Assembly (NCBI GenBank): GCA_019912905.1
Contig: JAIOHO010000886.1
Location: forward strand, 1 to 9,170
Reading direction: 5' to 3'
Source: Anaerolineae bacterium
Lineage (GTDB): Bacteria > Chloroflexota > Anaerolineae > Aggregatilineales > Phototrophicaceae
DNA: 9,170 bases
The notes under the pieces were generated by a model that was not told the DNA's origin, searched no databases, and worked only from the letters and a program-made list of their open reading frames with translations. This document shows positions 1-6,334 of this stretch, in pieces (the first letter of the stretch is position 1; each line of letters starts with the position of its first letter). Both the position numbers and the translations under genes were made by a program.

Positions 1-12
1 AGAGGGCTGTTC

Positions 13-41
13 AGCCTGCTTCAGCGGGCTTCCAGGCTTTT
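13..41 (+). terminator. Hairpin followed by a short T run, possible terminator of an upstream gene
   Basis: AGCCTGC (13-19) pairs with GCGGGCT (24-30) around a TTCA loop, with one U-G pair, giving a seven-pair stem. A TTTT run follows at 38-41, eight bases after the stem. That spacing is long for an intrinsic terminator, and alternative pairings exist (GGCTG 5-9 with CAGCC 12-16; GCCTG 15-19 with CAGGC 33-37). It may end a plus-strand gene lying left of the window. No coding frame is convincing here. Confidence 0.25.
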
Positions 42-141
42 GGGTAGCCAGTTGCTTTGAGCGACTGGCGGCACATCCTCAGGTCGTTCACTTATCTTGA
101 TGCCTATGGCCTCCTCGCGAACCGTTGAGTTCCAGTTGAGG

Positions 142-176
142 AAAAACTGACCGCTGACCTCTGACAACTGAGAACT
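142..176. repeat. Heptanucleotide tandem repeat, five degenerate units
   Basis: Thirty-five bases divide exactly into five 7-base units, each ending in CT. The first is AAAAACT and the next four begin with GA (for example GACCGCT, GACAACT, GAGAACT). A T run follows directly. A second array with the same length, the same first unit and the same phase lies at 3934-3968. Short heptamer repeats of this kind are known between genes in several bacterial groups, best documented as STRR sequences in cyanobacteria. Their role is unknown. Confidence 0.6.
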
Positions 177-261
177 TTTTACGTTCTTCACGCTGCCGGA
201 CCGGCTGGCTCGGCGATTTCTAGGCGGATGCCTGCTAGTGTGGTGACATGGACTTATGCAC

Positions 262-269
262 AGAGGAGG
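262..269 (+). promoter_or_regulatory. Strong Shine-Dalgarno site of the globin gene
   Basis: AGAGGAGG is a near-complete complement to the 16S rRNA tail, six bases before ATG 276. It decides this start over the upstream in-frame ATG at 228. Confidence 0.8.
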
Positions 270-275
270 CATCCC

Positions 276-701
276 ATGAAACTGACTCAGATTCAGATCC
301 GGCTCGTCCAGCGTTCGTTTGGTCGGGCCGCCACCAAAAAACGGCTGGTCGCCAGCCTGTTTTATGACCGCCTGATGGAACTCGATTCGACGCTGCGGCC
401 CATGTTCAAAGCCGACATGGAGGAACAGGGCCGCAAATTTCTGCGCATGCTGGCGCTGATCGTCAGCCACCTCGACCAGCCTGCGGAACTCCAGCGCCTG
501 ATTCAAACGAATCATGAGCGTCATCTCCGCCAGGGAGTGAAGGCGCGCCGGGAAGATTATCAGACCGTATGCAGCGCCTTCATCTGGGCGCTCGAACATG
601 CTTTCGGCAAGGGATTCACGCCCGCCATGCGCGAAGCGTGGCAGGCCACCTTCGACTTCATCGCGGACATCGCTACCGATCCCTACGCCACAGCCTGCTA
701 A
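276..701 (+). CDS. Single-domain bacterial globin (flavohaemoglobin-type globin domain)
   Basis: The 141-residue protein is the length of one globin domain, with no reductase domain attached. Features match Vitreoscilla-type bacterial haemoglobins: FYDRL with the likely B10 Tyr at residue 30, RPMF with the CD1 Phe at 44, Gln51 at the likely E7 position, the proximal haem ligand His83 in RHLRQGV, and Tyr95 in the following EDY motif. The closing segment (AWQATFDFIADIA, about 121-133) is typical of the last globin helix. ATG 276 is chosen because AGAGGAGG (262-269) lies six bases before it; the in-frame ATG at 228 has no such site. The protein should bind haem in the cytoplasm and handle oxygen or nitric oxide, probably with a separate reductase. 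Its ligand and role cannot be told from sequence. It is transcribed alone and followed by a terminator. Confidence 0.85.
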   Translation: MKLTQIQIRLVQRSFGRAATKKRLVASLFYDRLMELDSTLRPMFKADMEEQGRKFLRMLALIVSHLDQPAELQRLIQTNHERHLRQGVKARREDYQTVCSAFIWALEHAFGKGFTPAMREAWQATFDFIADIATDPYATAC

Positions 702-734
702 ACTCCCTTTCGCAGGCTCCACACGAATGGACAG

Positions 735-762
735 CGGCATCCTCCGCATGATGCCGTCTTTT
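735..762 (+). terminator. Intrinsic terminator after the globin gene
   Basis: CGGCATC (735-741) pairs perfectly with GATGCCG (750-756) around an eight-base loop. TCTTTT follows immediately (757-762). It begins 34 bases after the globin stop codon, which fits a rho-independent terminator isolating the globin transcript from the next gene. Confidence 0.75.
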
Positions 763-802
763 CGATTCCTCGGTTTCGCCGCAGTACCGCGAGGCTGGTA
801 CA

Positions 803-820
803 ATGACTCGAAAGAGTCAT
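803..820. promoter_or_regulatory. Perfect inverted repeat with GAAA centre before the beta-lactamase-fold gene
   Basis: ATGACTC (803-809) and GAGTCAT (814-820) are perfect inverted copies separated by GAAA. As RNA this would be a seven-pair hairpin capped by a GNRA tetraloop, three bases before the ribosome binding site. As DNA it looks like an operator. A TGGTACAAT extended -10-like sequence (796-804) overlaps its left edge, but no good -35 is seen. If that promoter is real, transcription would start inside the repeat, which favours the operator reading. Confidence 0.5.
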
Positions 821-831
821 GAGAAAGGGAG

Positions 832-1515
832 ATGGCTTTGAAACTCAAGTGGTATGGGCAGGCGTGCTTTTTGATTACGGCGGACAACGGCCTCAAGATC
901 GTCACCGACCCCTACACGCCGGAGACTTCGGGCTACGTCCCGGTCCAGGAAGAAGCGGATATTGTCATCCGGTCGTCGGATAACGACTCGTTCCACTGCC
1001 GCGCCGACCTGATCCCCGGCAGCCCGACGGTCATCACCGCGCTGGACCTGGCACGCAGCGGTGGTGAATGCGTGGAACAGGGCATCCCGATTCAGGCCAT
1101 CGAAGCGATGGAAGCGCTCAATCACCGCTACCATGACCCCGACCAGAACGGCATGTACCGCTTTACGGTCGATGGAGTCAGCATCGGCCACATGGGCGAC
1201 GTCGGCAACCCCCTGAGCGCCGCACAGATCGCGTTTTTCAAAGACGTGGACGTACTGCTGGCGCTGACCGGCGGACATCCGGTGATCGAACTGGACGACC
1301 TGAAGACGGTCATCGACGAGGCGAAACCCAGGCTGGTTGTGCCGATGCACTTCCAGACGCTCAGCTACAAGCCGCGCAATGCCCTGTGGATCGAGAGCTT
1401 TCTGAGCACCTTCGATCCCCAGGACGTGGATTTTGCGCTGCACTACGAAACGTCGATTACGCCGGACATGCTGCCGGAACAGACGCGTGTGCTGCTGCTG
1501 GATTACGTCAAGTAG
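832..1515 (+). CDS. UlaG-like metallo-beta-lactamase-fold protein with altered metal site
   Basis: A protein of 227 residues (from ATG 832) with the outline of the UlaG/UPF0173 branch of the beta-lactamase fold: an opening KLKWYGQACFLI strand pair, TDPY (25-28), GHMGD (119-123), TGGHP (146-150) and VPMHF (170-174). The family's HxHxDH zinc motif should fall at about 48-54, but the sequence there reads SSDNDSFH, and the His of the usual YGH motif is Gln10. Four or more expected ligands are therefore gone, while His120, Asp123 and His173 remain. Either it uses a different metal arrangement or it is no longer a hydrolase. The start is uncertain: AAAGGGAG (824-831) touches ATG 832 directly, whereas in-frame TTG 838 is six bases away and would give the family's usual MKLxWYG opening. 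The substrate is unknown. Confidence 0.8.
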   Translation: MALKLKWYGQACFLITADNGLKIVTDPYTPETSGYVPVQEEADIVIRSSDNDSFHCRADLIPGSPTVITALDLARSGGECVEQGIPIQAIEAMEALNHRYHDPDQNGMYRFTVDGVSIGHMGDVGNPLSAAQIAFFKDVDVLLALTGGHPVIELDDLKTVIDEAKPRLVVPMHFQTLSYKPRNALWIESFLSTFDPQDVDFALHYETSITPDMLPEQTRVLLLDYVK

Positions 1516-1544
1516 CAGGCCAGGCCTCGACGAAACCGATGGTT

Positions 1545-3233
1545 TTAGATGTCCGCCGGGGCGAGGCTTGTTTCCCGCGCCCGGTAGTGATCGGCAACCA
1601 CGATGGCTTCGTAGGCGTTCCAGAAGATCCGGTCTTCGCCCAGATGTGCGATAATCCCGGCGCGCTCCAGGTAAGAACGCACCTGTTCGTTCAGGCCGCT
1701 GAGATAAATGCGGCGGCCCTCGCCTTCCAGCCGGTCGATCAACTCCTCAATCGCGCGAATGCCGGTCGTATCCAGCAGGGGCACGGTGCGGAAACTGAGG
1801 ATGACATCCTCGCCGCCATTCAGTTTTGCCAGGGCCGTGTTAAACGTATTGACCGTGCCGAAAAACAGCGGGCCGATGACGTAGATCACCACCATCCGGC
1901 TGGAGTCCGACCGCATTTCATAACCTTCCGCGCGCATCTTTTCCGGGGAAACCGGAGCCATCACCACCTGCCCCTGGCTGATCTGGAACACGAAGATCAG
2001 CGCCGACAGGCCGACGCCCAGGATAATTGCCTGAGTCAGGTCGAGCACGACCGTCGCAATCAGCGTGCTGACAAACGCGAACATGGCACTCTTGAACCGC
2101 CGGTGGAAAATCTCACGGATCTCGGGCCAGTCGTTCATGCGCCAGGAAGTCACCGCCAGCACCCCGGCCAGCGCCGCCAGCGGCACCCGCGAAATCACAG
2201 GAGCCAGCAGCAGCGCCGCCAGCAGCAGGGTCAGCGAATGAATGAAACTGGTGATCCGTGTGCGCCCGCCGCTTTTGATTGCCACGCTGGTGCGGGCAAT
2301 GGCCGCCGTCGCCGGAACCCCGCCGAAGAAGGGGATGATCATGTTGCCCAGACCCTGCGCAATCAGTTCCTGATTCGACGCCATACGAGTCCCGGTCATA
2401 CGGCTGGCGACCGTGCCGCACAGCAGGCTTTCGATGGACCCCAGCGCCGCAATCGAAAAGGCCGGGATGACCAGTTCGCTCAGGTGATCCCAGGGAATCG
2501 CCGCCGGAATCAGGCGTTCATCCAGCAGGATCGTCTGCGGAATGCTGCCGATGACGGGCGTATCCAGCTTGAGCAGTGCCGCCGCTGCGGTGGCGACGAT
2601 CAACCCCAGCAGCGAACCAGGGAAGCGCGCACTAAGTTTTTTGGGCCAGGCCAGCATGACCACAATCACCAGCAGGCTCAGCCCTAATGCCATGACGTTC
2701 GGTTGATAATCGAACTTCAGGTAGTTGACCAGCTTGATCACGGCGCTTTCCGCACCTTCCGTGTGGACGCCAAGCAGGTTGTCGATCTGGCCGATAAAGA
2801 TAATGACGGCAATGCCGCTGGTAAACCCGGCAATCACCGCCGACGGGATGAAGTTGACGATCTGCCCCAGGTTAAAGAGACCGAGCAGGAGGATGAAGGC
2901 CCCGGCCATCAGGCTGGCGACCCACACCCCTTCCAGACCGTAGCGGCTGGCGAGAACGATCAGCACCGCCGACATCGCCCCGGTCGGGCCGGAAATCTGG
3001 TAGCCGATTCCGCCCAGGCTGGCGATCAGCACTCCGGCGAGGATGGCCGTCACCAGGCCAGCCGCCGCGGTCGCCCCGGACGCAACCCCGAAGGCGAGCG
3101 CCAGCGGCAGCGCCACCGCTGCGACGGTCACCCCGGCTAGCAAATCCTGTCGAAAGATATTGAGATTGTAGCCCTGGAATTCCTCAGCCCAGGTGCGCCG
3201 AAAATCGGAGAACAGCGGCATCATGCGGATCAT
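1545..3233 (-). CDS. SulP-family inorganic anion permease with STAS domain
   Basis: A 562-residue inner-membrane protein of usual SulP length. The N-terminal part is a dense series of hydrophobic helices with the family's ISGPTG motif at about residues 80-85, in the position of the conserved transport-domain signature. The last 120 or so residues form a soluble STAS domain, recognisable by GPLFFGTVNTF and LLDTTGIRAIEEL. SulP proteins carry sulfate, bicarbonate or other anions by proton or sodium symport or by exchange; which one applies here is not readable. The start at 3233 is chosen because the homologous part begins just after it and AGAGGA lies ten bases upstream (plus-strand 3244-3249). 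ATG codons at 3224 and 3221 are also possible. The open frame continues to an ATG at 3365, but those extra residues do not look like a SulP N-terminus. It converges on the beta-lactamase-fold gene, with 29 bases between the stops. Confidence 0.9.
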   Translation of the reverse strand: MIRMMPLFSDFRRTWAEEFQGYNLNIFRQDLLAGVTVAAVALPLALAFGVASGATAAAGLVTAILAGVLIASLGGIGYQISGPTGAMSAVLIVLASRYGLEGVWVASLMAGAFILLLGLFNLGQIVNFIPSAVIAGFTSGIAVIIFIGQIDNLLGVHTEGAESAVIKLVNYLKFDYQPNVMALGLSLLVIVVMLAWPKKLSARFPGSLLGLIVATAAAALLKLDTPVIGSIPQTILLDERLIPAAIPWDHLSELVIPAFSIAALGSIESLLCGTVASRMTGTRMASNQELIAQGLGNMIIPFFGGVPATAAIARTSVAIKSGGRTRITSFIHSLTLLLAALLLAPVISRVPLAALAGVLAVTSWRMNDWPEIREIFHRRFKSAMFAFVSTLIATVVLDLTQAIILGVGLSALIFVFQISQGQVVMAPVSPEKMRAEGYEMRSDSSRMVVIYVIGPLFFGTVNTFNTALAKLNGGEDVILSFRTVPLLDTTGIRAIEELIDRLEGEGRRIYLSGLNEQVRSYLERAGIIAHLGEDRIFWNAYEAIVVADHYRARETSLAPADI

Positions 3234-3313
3234 AGGGATGGTATCCTCTGCTGCAAGGCAACCAAGTCGGGCAAGCACGCAAGTATGCAGACGGTCTGCA
3301 ATCGATTCGCACA

Positions 3314-3350
3314 AAAAGACTCGCCTCCAGGCAAGAGAAACGAGTCTTTT
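3314..3350 (-). terminator. Ten-base perfect inverted repeat between the SulP gene and the 113-residue membrane protein gene
   Basis: AAAAGACTCG (3314-3323) and CGAGTCTTTT (3341-3350) are perfect inverted copies around 17 bases. On the minus strand the second arm runs into TTTTTGTG, so the structure could end the transcript of the membrane protein gene whose stop is 84 bases upstream. The plus strand also shows a T run, so it may work both ways. The loop is long for a terminator. The repeat also lies 81 bases before the SulP start, so an operator is possible. Confidence 0.4.
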
Positions 3351-3433
3351 CAATCTATTGTACAACCGGGCATGGGATCACAAGGTTAGCGCTTCCCGGT
3401 CAAATTGTCTATATCCGCTGTTCCGCTCTTTGG

Positions 3434-3775
3434 CTACAAACCCGAAGTCCGGGCATCCTGCTCGGTCCAGCCGCGTGTCTCCACCTGGCTGCGGGCGGGC
3501 TGCTCGACAATGGCAAAGAGGATCAGCGCCAGAAACCCGCTGACCATAAAACTGACGGCCAGCGGAAACGCCAGGCCAAAGCCGCCGCGCAGCACGAGGC
3601 TGGCGATGACGACCGGCAGCACCCCAGTGACTGCCGCCGCGCCGATATAATGGAAGATCTGCGCGACCTGCCCGCCGTAGATTTTCTCTCGCCGTGCCGA
3701 AGACCGGGCGACAAAATAGCCGAGCACCAGGCCAAAGCCCAGGCCGATGATGAGAGCCAGCAGCGTATTATTCAT
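3434..3775 (-). CDS. Small membrane protein of unknown function, three predicted helices
   Basis: I do not recognise this 113-residue protein. Three hydrophobic segments are clear, at about residues 4-22 (with a glycine-spaced GLGFGLVLGYF pattern), 41-63 and 68-92. A basic stretch, ARSSARREK, follows the first helix, and the tail of about 20 residues is polar. The pattern suggests an inner-membrane protein with the basic loop in the cytoplasm. AAGGA lies about ten bases before ATG 3775, and two direct CCGAGTC copies lie just upstream of that. It sits between the SulP gene and the carbamoylation cassette, with 197 bases to the cassette and a terminator-like hairpin in that gap, so it is probably its own transcript. 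Confidence 0.6.
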   Translation of the reverse strand: MNNTLLALIIGLGFGLVLGYFVARSSARREKIYGGQVAQIFHYIGAAAVTGVLPVVIASLVLRGGFGLAFPLAVSFMVSGFLALILFAIVEQPARSQVETRGWTEQDARTSGL

Positions 3776-3791
3776 ACTTCACAATCCTTCT

Positions 3792-3813
3792 CCGAGTCAC
3801 ATCGAACCGAGTC
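3792..3813. promoter_or_regulatory. Direct repeat of CCGAGTC upstream of the small membrane protein gene
   Basis: CCGAGTC occurs at 3792-3798 and again at 3807-3813, a 15-base period, ending 17 bases before ATG 3775 on the minus strand. The GAGTC/GACTC core also appears in the inverted repeats at 803-820 and 3314-3350, all near gene starts. A binding site for a regulator is possible but unproven. Confidence 0.25.
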
Positions 3814-3895
3814 CCGCCCACGATCAGGGACACGCGGGCGACTTTGGTCTTGCTGATGAACACCCAACAGCAGGTGCAGTGCTCAGGTACAAACG

Positions 3896-3912
3896 AAAAA
3901 ACTCTTCGGAGT
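3896..3912 (-). terminator. Terminator-like hairpin after the carbamoylation cassette
   Basis: Read on the minus strand, ACTC and GAGT pair around CGAA (plus-strand 3901-3912), with further A-T pairs outside a mismatch, and a run of T residues follows (plus-strand A run 3896-3900). It lies about 60 bases after the stop of the DUF5989 gene and would end the cassette transcript. The GC stem is only four pairs, so the terminator would be weak. Confidence 0.4.
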
Positions 3913-3933
3913 GTTGAGGGTGAATTCTCACTC

Positions 3934-3968
3934 AAAAACTCAGTACCCAGCACTCAGCACTTTCAACT
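3934..3968. repeat. Heptanucleotide tandem repeat, five degenerate units
   Basis: Exactly 35 bases in five 7-base units: AAAAACT first, then CAGTACC, two identical CAGCACT units, and TTCAACT. It ends five bases past the stop of the DUF5989 gene. Length, phase and first unit match the array at 142-176, although the unit sequence differs, so the two belong to the same repeat class. Confidence 0.6.
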
Positions 3969-3972
3969 GCAC

Positions 3973-4143
3973 TTAGAACAGCGTGTAGATGAACGGCGCT
4001 GCCGGACCCGCGCTGCCCAGAATGATCAGCACCGCAAAGACCAGCAGAATCACAACCATCGGAATCAGCCAGTACAATTTACGCGCCCACAGGAATTGCA
4101 GCAGTTCACCCAGGATACCCATCTGCGTAAAGAAACTGCGCAT
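3973..4143 (-). CDS. DUF5989 family (SxtK-like) membrane peptide
   Basis: A 56-residue protein opening MRSFFTQMGILGELLQFLW and closing with APFIYTLF, the hallmark end of the DUF5989 family. A basic ARK precedes one long hydrophobic helix (about residues 24-42), so it is a single-pass membrane peptide. Family members are typically encoded beside NodU/CmcH-type carbamoyltransferases; SxtK of saxitoxin clusters is of this type. The function is unknown; a membrane anchor or partner for the carbamoyltransferase is a fair guess. An AGGAG site (plus-strand 4150-4154) lies six bases before ATG 4143. It starts 62 bases after the carbamoyltransferase stop, on the same strand, so the two are likely co-transcribed. 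Confidence 0.8.
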   Translation of the reverse strand: MRSFFTQMGILGELLQFLWARKLYWLIPMVVILLVFAVLIILGSAGPAAPFIYTLF

Positions 4144-4170
4144 AACTTTCTCCTTTTTACTGCCCTGTCG

Positions 4171-4200
4171 CCTGCCGCGTCGCGCTGGCGGGCTGGCAGG
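4171..4200. other. GC-rich inverted repeat between the carbamoyltransferase and DUF5989 genes
   Basis: CCTGCC (4171-4176) pairs with GGCAGG (4195-4200), with further GC-rich pairing possible inside the 18-base spacer. It starts five bases after the carbamoyltransferase stop on the minus strand and no T run follows it. A transcript-stabilising or attenuating hairpin between the two genes fits better than a full terminator. Confidence 0.3.
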
Positions 4201-4205
4201 ATAAC

Positions 4206-6005
4206 TTACTCGGGCTTACGAACCAGAAACGAATTGAGCACCAGCAGATCGATGCTGCTGTTGTGAAAGGTGTTAAACGCATCCGCCGGGGAGGTGACAA
4301 TTGGCTCACCCCGCAGGTTAAAGGAGGTGTTCAGCACCACCGGCACCCCAGTCGCCTCGCCAAACCCGGCAATCACGTCATAATAGCGGGGGTTGGTCTC
4401 GCGTTCAATAGCCTGCAACCGGCCTGTGCCTTCATGACAGACGGCCTGAATCTGATCCTGCTTATCGGCCTTGATCGGGCTGACCATCAGCATGTAACGC
4501 GGCGCTTCGTGCTTCTCGACATCGGGATAATCGAAATATTCCGCTGCACGGTCCCTGAGAATCACGGGAGCAAAGGGACGGAAGGGTTCGCGGAACTTGA
4601 TCTTGGTGTTGACGACTTCCTTCATCTCGGCGCTGCGCGGGTCCGCCAGGATGCTGCGATTACCCAGCGCGCGCGGCCCCCACTCGAACCGGCCCTGATA
4701 AAAACCAATCACCTTCTTGTGGGTCAGCCCATCGACGACGGCTTCAATCAGCTTATCGTCGCGGTCGCCAAAGGACTCGTAAGGGATTCCATGACTGTCG
4801 AGAAATTCCCGCGTTTCGCCATCGCTCCACGACTGCCCCCAGTAGGCATGCGGCATCACCCACTGGCGGGGTTTACCCAGGACGACATGCCAGACCCACA
4901 GCGCCGCCCCCAGCGCGCCGCCATCATCACCCGCCGCCGGCTGAATGTAGATTTCATCGAACGGCGTTTCGTTCAGCAGGCGATAGTTGGCCTTCGTGTT
5001 GAGCGCGACGCCGCCCGCCATAACCAGCTTAGGCAGTTTGGTCTTCTGATAGAGATAATTCGCCATCTTGACCAGTGTTTCCTCCAGCACAAGCTGGATG
5101 CTGGCGGCGATGTCGGCATAATACTGGTTGCGCTCGGCGTTCGAGGGGTCCTCGCGGGCGCGTTCAGGGTGCGTTTTGGCCGTAAAGAAATCGTCGGAGT
5201 CTTTACGCGGCACACCAAACAGATCGACAAACTTGTGATTAAAAGTATGTTCCGTCGAATGCTGAAAACTGAAGTAGTCGAGATTCAGATGGAAACTGCC
5301 GTCCGATGAATCCTGACGGAAGACTTTGAACACTTTGTCCGCATAACGCGGCTCACCGTATGGGGCCATGCCCATGACCTTGTATTCGCCGTTATTGACC
5401 CGGAACCCCAGGAAGGCGGTAAAGGCGGAGTACAACAGGCCCAATGAGTGCGGGAAACGCTGTTCCTCGAACAGGTTAATCGCGTTCCGGTCGCCCCCGG
5501 AGCCGTCGACCCAGGTGCTGGTAGCGGTGCCCAGAGTGGTTGTGGTCCATTCTCCCACCCCGTCTACAGTCATCACAGCAGCTTCTTTGAATGGGCTGGC
5601 AAAAAAGGCGCTGGCGGCATGACTCATGTGGTGATCACAGAACAGAATGCGATTGAGATCAACATCTAGTTCGCGCTGGATGATACTCTTGACCCACAGC
5701 TTATCCTTCAGCCAGTTGAGCATCGCCTCGCGCCAGACATCGCCCGAACGAGGAAACGTCGCCAGGGTGGTGATCAGAATACGCTCGAATTTGACCAGCG
5801 GCTTCTCGTAGAAGACGACATGGTCCAGATCCTTGCTGGTGATATTCGCCTGACGCAGGCAAAAGTCGATAGCCTGGCGGGGAAAACCATTGTCATGCTT
5901 CTTGCGGGAGAAGCGCTCTTCCATCGCCGCCGCAACGAGTTCGCCATCGCGGATCAGCGCCGCTGCCGAGTCATGGTAGAAACAGGAGATCCCTAGAATA
6001 TACAG
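4206..6005 (-). CDS. NodU/CmcH/SxtI-type O-carbamoyltransferase, probable CTG start
   Basis: A 599-residue enzyme that should transfer a carbamoyl group from carbamoyl phosphate to a hydroxyl via a carbamoyl-adenylate. The N-terminal Kae1-like half has the YILGISCFYHDSAA opening, DHHMSHAASAF (about 124-134) with metal-binding histidines, TVDGVGEW (about 146-153) and YKVMGMAPYGEP (about 209-220). Further on are a glycine-rich PAAGDDGGALGAA (about 357-369) and the C-terminal block with WGPRALGNRSILADPR, FREPFRPFAPV and VLNTSFNLRGEPIV. The first ATG in frame (5924) would remove 27 residues, including the conserved opening, although the frame upstream reads that opening perfectly. The only credible initiator there is CTG 6003-6005, exactly where family members have their Met, with AGGGGTGAG about six bases before it. 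A stop lies three codons upstream. The acceptor is unknown. Confidence 0.92.
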   Translation of the reverse strand: MYILGISCFYHDSAAALIRDGELVAAAMEERFSRKKHDNGFPRQAIDFCLRQANITSKDLDHVVFYEKPLVKFERILITTLATFPRSGDVWREAMLNWLKDKLWVKSIIQRELDVDLNRILFCDHHMSHAASAFFASPFKEAAVMTVDGVGEWTTTTLGTATSTWVDGSGGDRNAINLFEEQRFPHSLGLLYSAFTAFLGFRVNNGEYKVMGMAPYGEPRYADKVFKVFRQDSSDGSFHLNLDYFSFQHSTEHTFNHKFVDLFGVPRKDSDDFFTAKTHPERAREDPSNAERNQYYADIAASIQLVLEETLVKMANYLYQKTKLPKLVMAGGVALNTKANYRLLNETPFDEIYIQPAAGDDGGALGAALWVWHVVLGKPRQWVMPHAYWGQSWSDGETREFLDSHGIPYESFGDRDDKLIEAVVDGLTHKKVIGFYQGRFEWGPRALGNRSILADPRSAEMKEVVNTKIKFREPFRPFAPVILRDRAAEYFDYPDVEKHEAPRYMLMVSPIKADKQDQIQAVCHEGTGRLQAIERETNPRYYDVIAGFGEATGVPVVLNTSFNLRGEPIVTSPADAFNTFHNSSIDLLVLNSFLVRKPE

Positions 6006-6011
6006 TCTGAC

Positions 6012-6260
6012 TCACCCCTGCTTTCTGGCATCATCGAGCGCGGACCCGGTCGGCGGACGGTCGAGCCACTGCGACTGGCCCTGGGTGACTTTCATGTGCA
6101 GCGGGTCACCAGACAGGCGTGTCCCGATTCCAAAAGGCACCAGCACCGTGTAGTAGAACAGCACCGCGATGAAGCGGCCCTGTACATCACCGATTACTGC
6201 GGTGATGACCAGCAGTCGACTCCATGCAGTTTTGAAAATATCACTCATCGTAGCAACCAT
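6012..6260 (-). CDS. Small SxtJ-like membrane protein
   Basis: An 82-residue protein with an amphipathic or hydrophobic segment (about 12-24) and a membrane helix (about 28-48) ending in YYTVLVPFGIGTRL, then GDPL and a SQWLDRP tail. The order of helix, PFG, RL, DPL and SxW-x-x-R resembles the conserved C-terminal half of SxtJ-family proteins, which are encoded next to carbamoyltransferases. It lacks the extra N-terminal helices I would expect of a full SxtJ. ATG 6248 (MSDIF) is an alternative start; an AGGG sequence touches ATG 6260 directly and is 12 bases from 6248, so neither is clearly better. Its TGA stop is followed after two codons by the CTG of the carbamoyltransferase, so translation is likely coupled. 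The function is unknown. Confidence 0.65.
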   Translation of the reverse strand: MVATMSDIFKTAWSRLLVITAVIGDVQGRFIAVLFYYTVLVPFGIGTRLSGDPLHMKVTQGQSQWLDRPPTGSALDDARKQG

Positions 6261-6334
6261 CCCTGTTCATGCTATTATGCAACACATCGCTGAAAAATCC
6301 TCTCCACGAAAGCACTTCTCGCTGCACTATCGAA

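Larger units (their letters stand above)
1..275. other. Non-coding leader before the globin gene
   Basis: All three plus-strand frames from the left edge hit stops within about 110 bases. The long minus-strand frame through here has no ribosome binding site and runs antisense through the globin gene, so it is treated as spurious. The segment holds a hairpin at 13-30 and a heptamer repeat at 142-176. A short inverted repeat, AGAAC (171-175) with GTTCT (183-187), lies on the edge of the repeat. No convincing -35/-10 pair for the globin gene could be picked out. Confidence 0.5.

Noticed and set aside
21..905. Minus-strand open frame of about 290 codons at the left end
   Set aside because: It overlaps the globin gene, its terminator and the start of the next gene, has no binding site at its start, and gives a low-complexity product.
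1533..1545. Short AAACC/GGTTT inverted repeat between the convergent genes as a shared terminator
   Set aside because: It has only five pairs with a three-base loop and low GC, and one arm overlaps the SulP stop codon; too weak to annotate.
1386..2687. Long plus-strand open frame of over 400 codons across the SulP gene
   Set aside because: It lies antisense to clear SulP coding sequence, is very rich in Arg, Gln, Asp and His with no domain, and has no ribosome binding site. It is an antisense by-product of codon bias.
4263..5309. Long plus-strand open frame across the carbamoyltransferase gene
   Set aside because: It is antisense to a gene with many intact family motifs, and its own product shows no recognisable domain.
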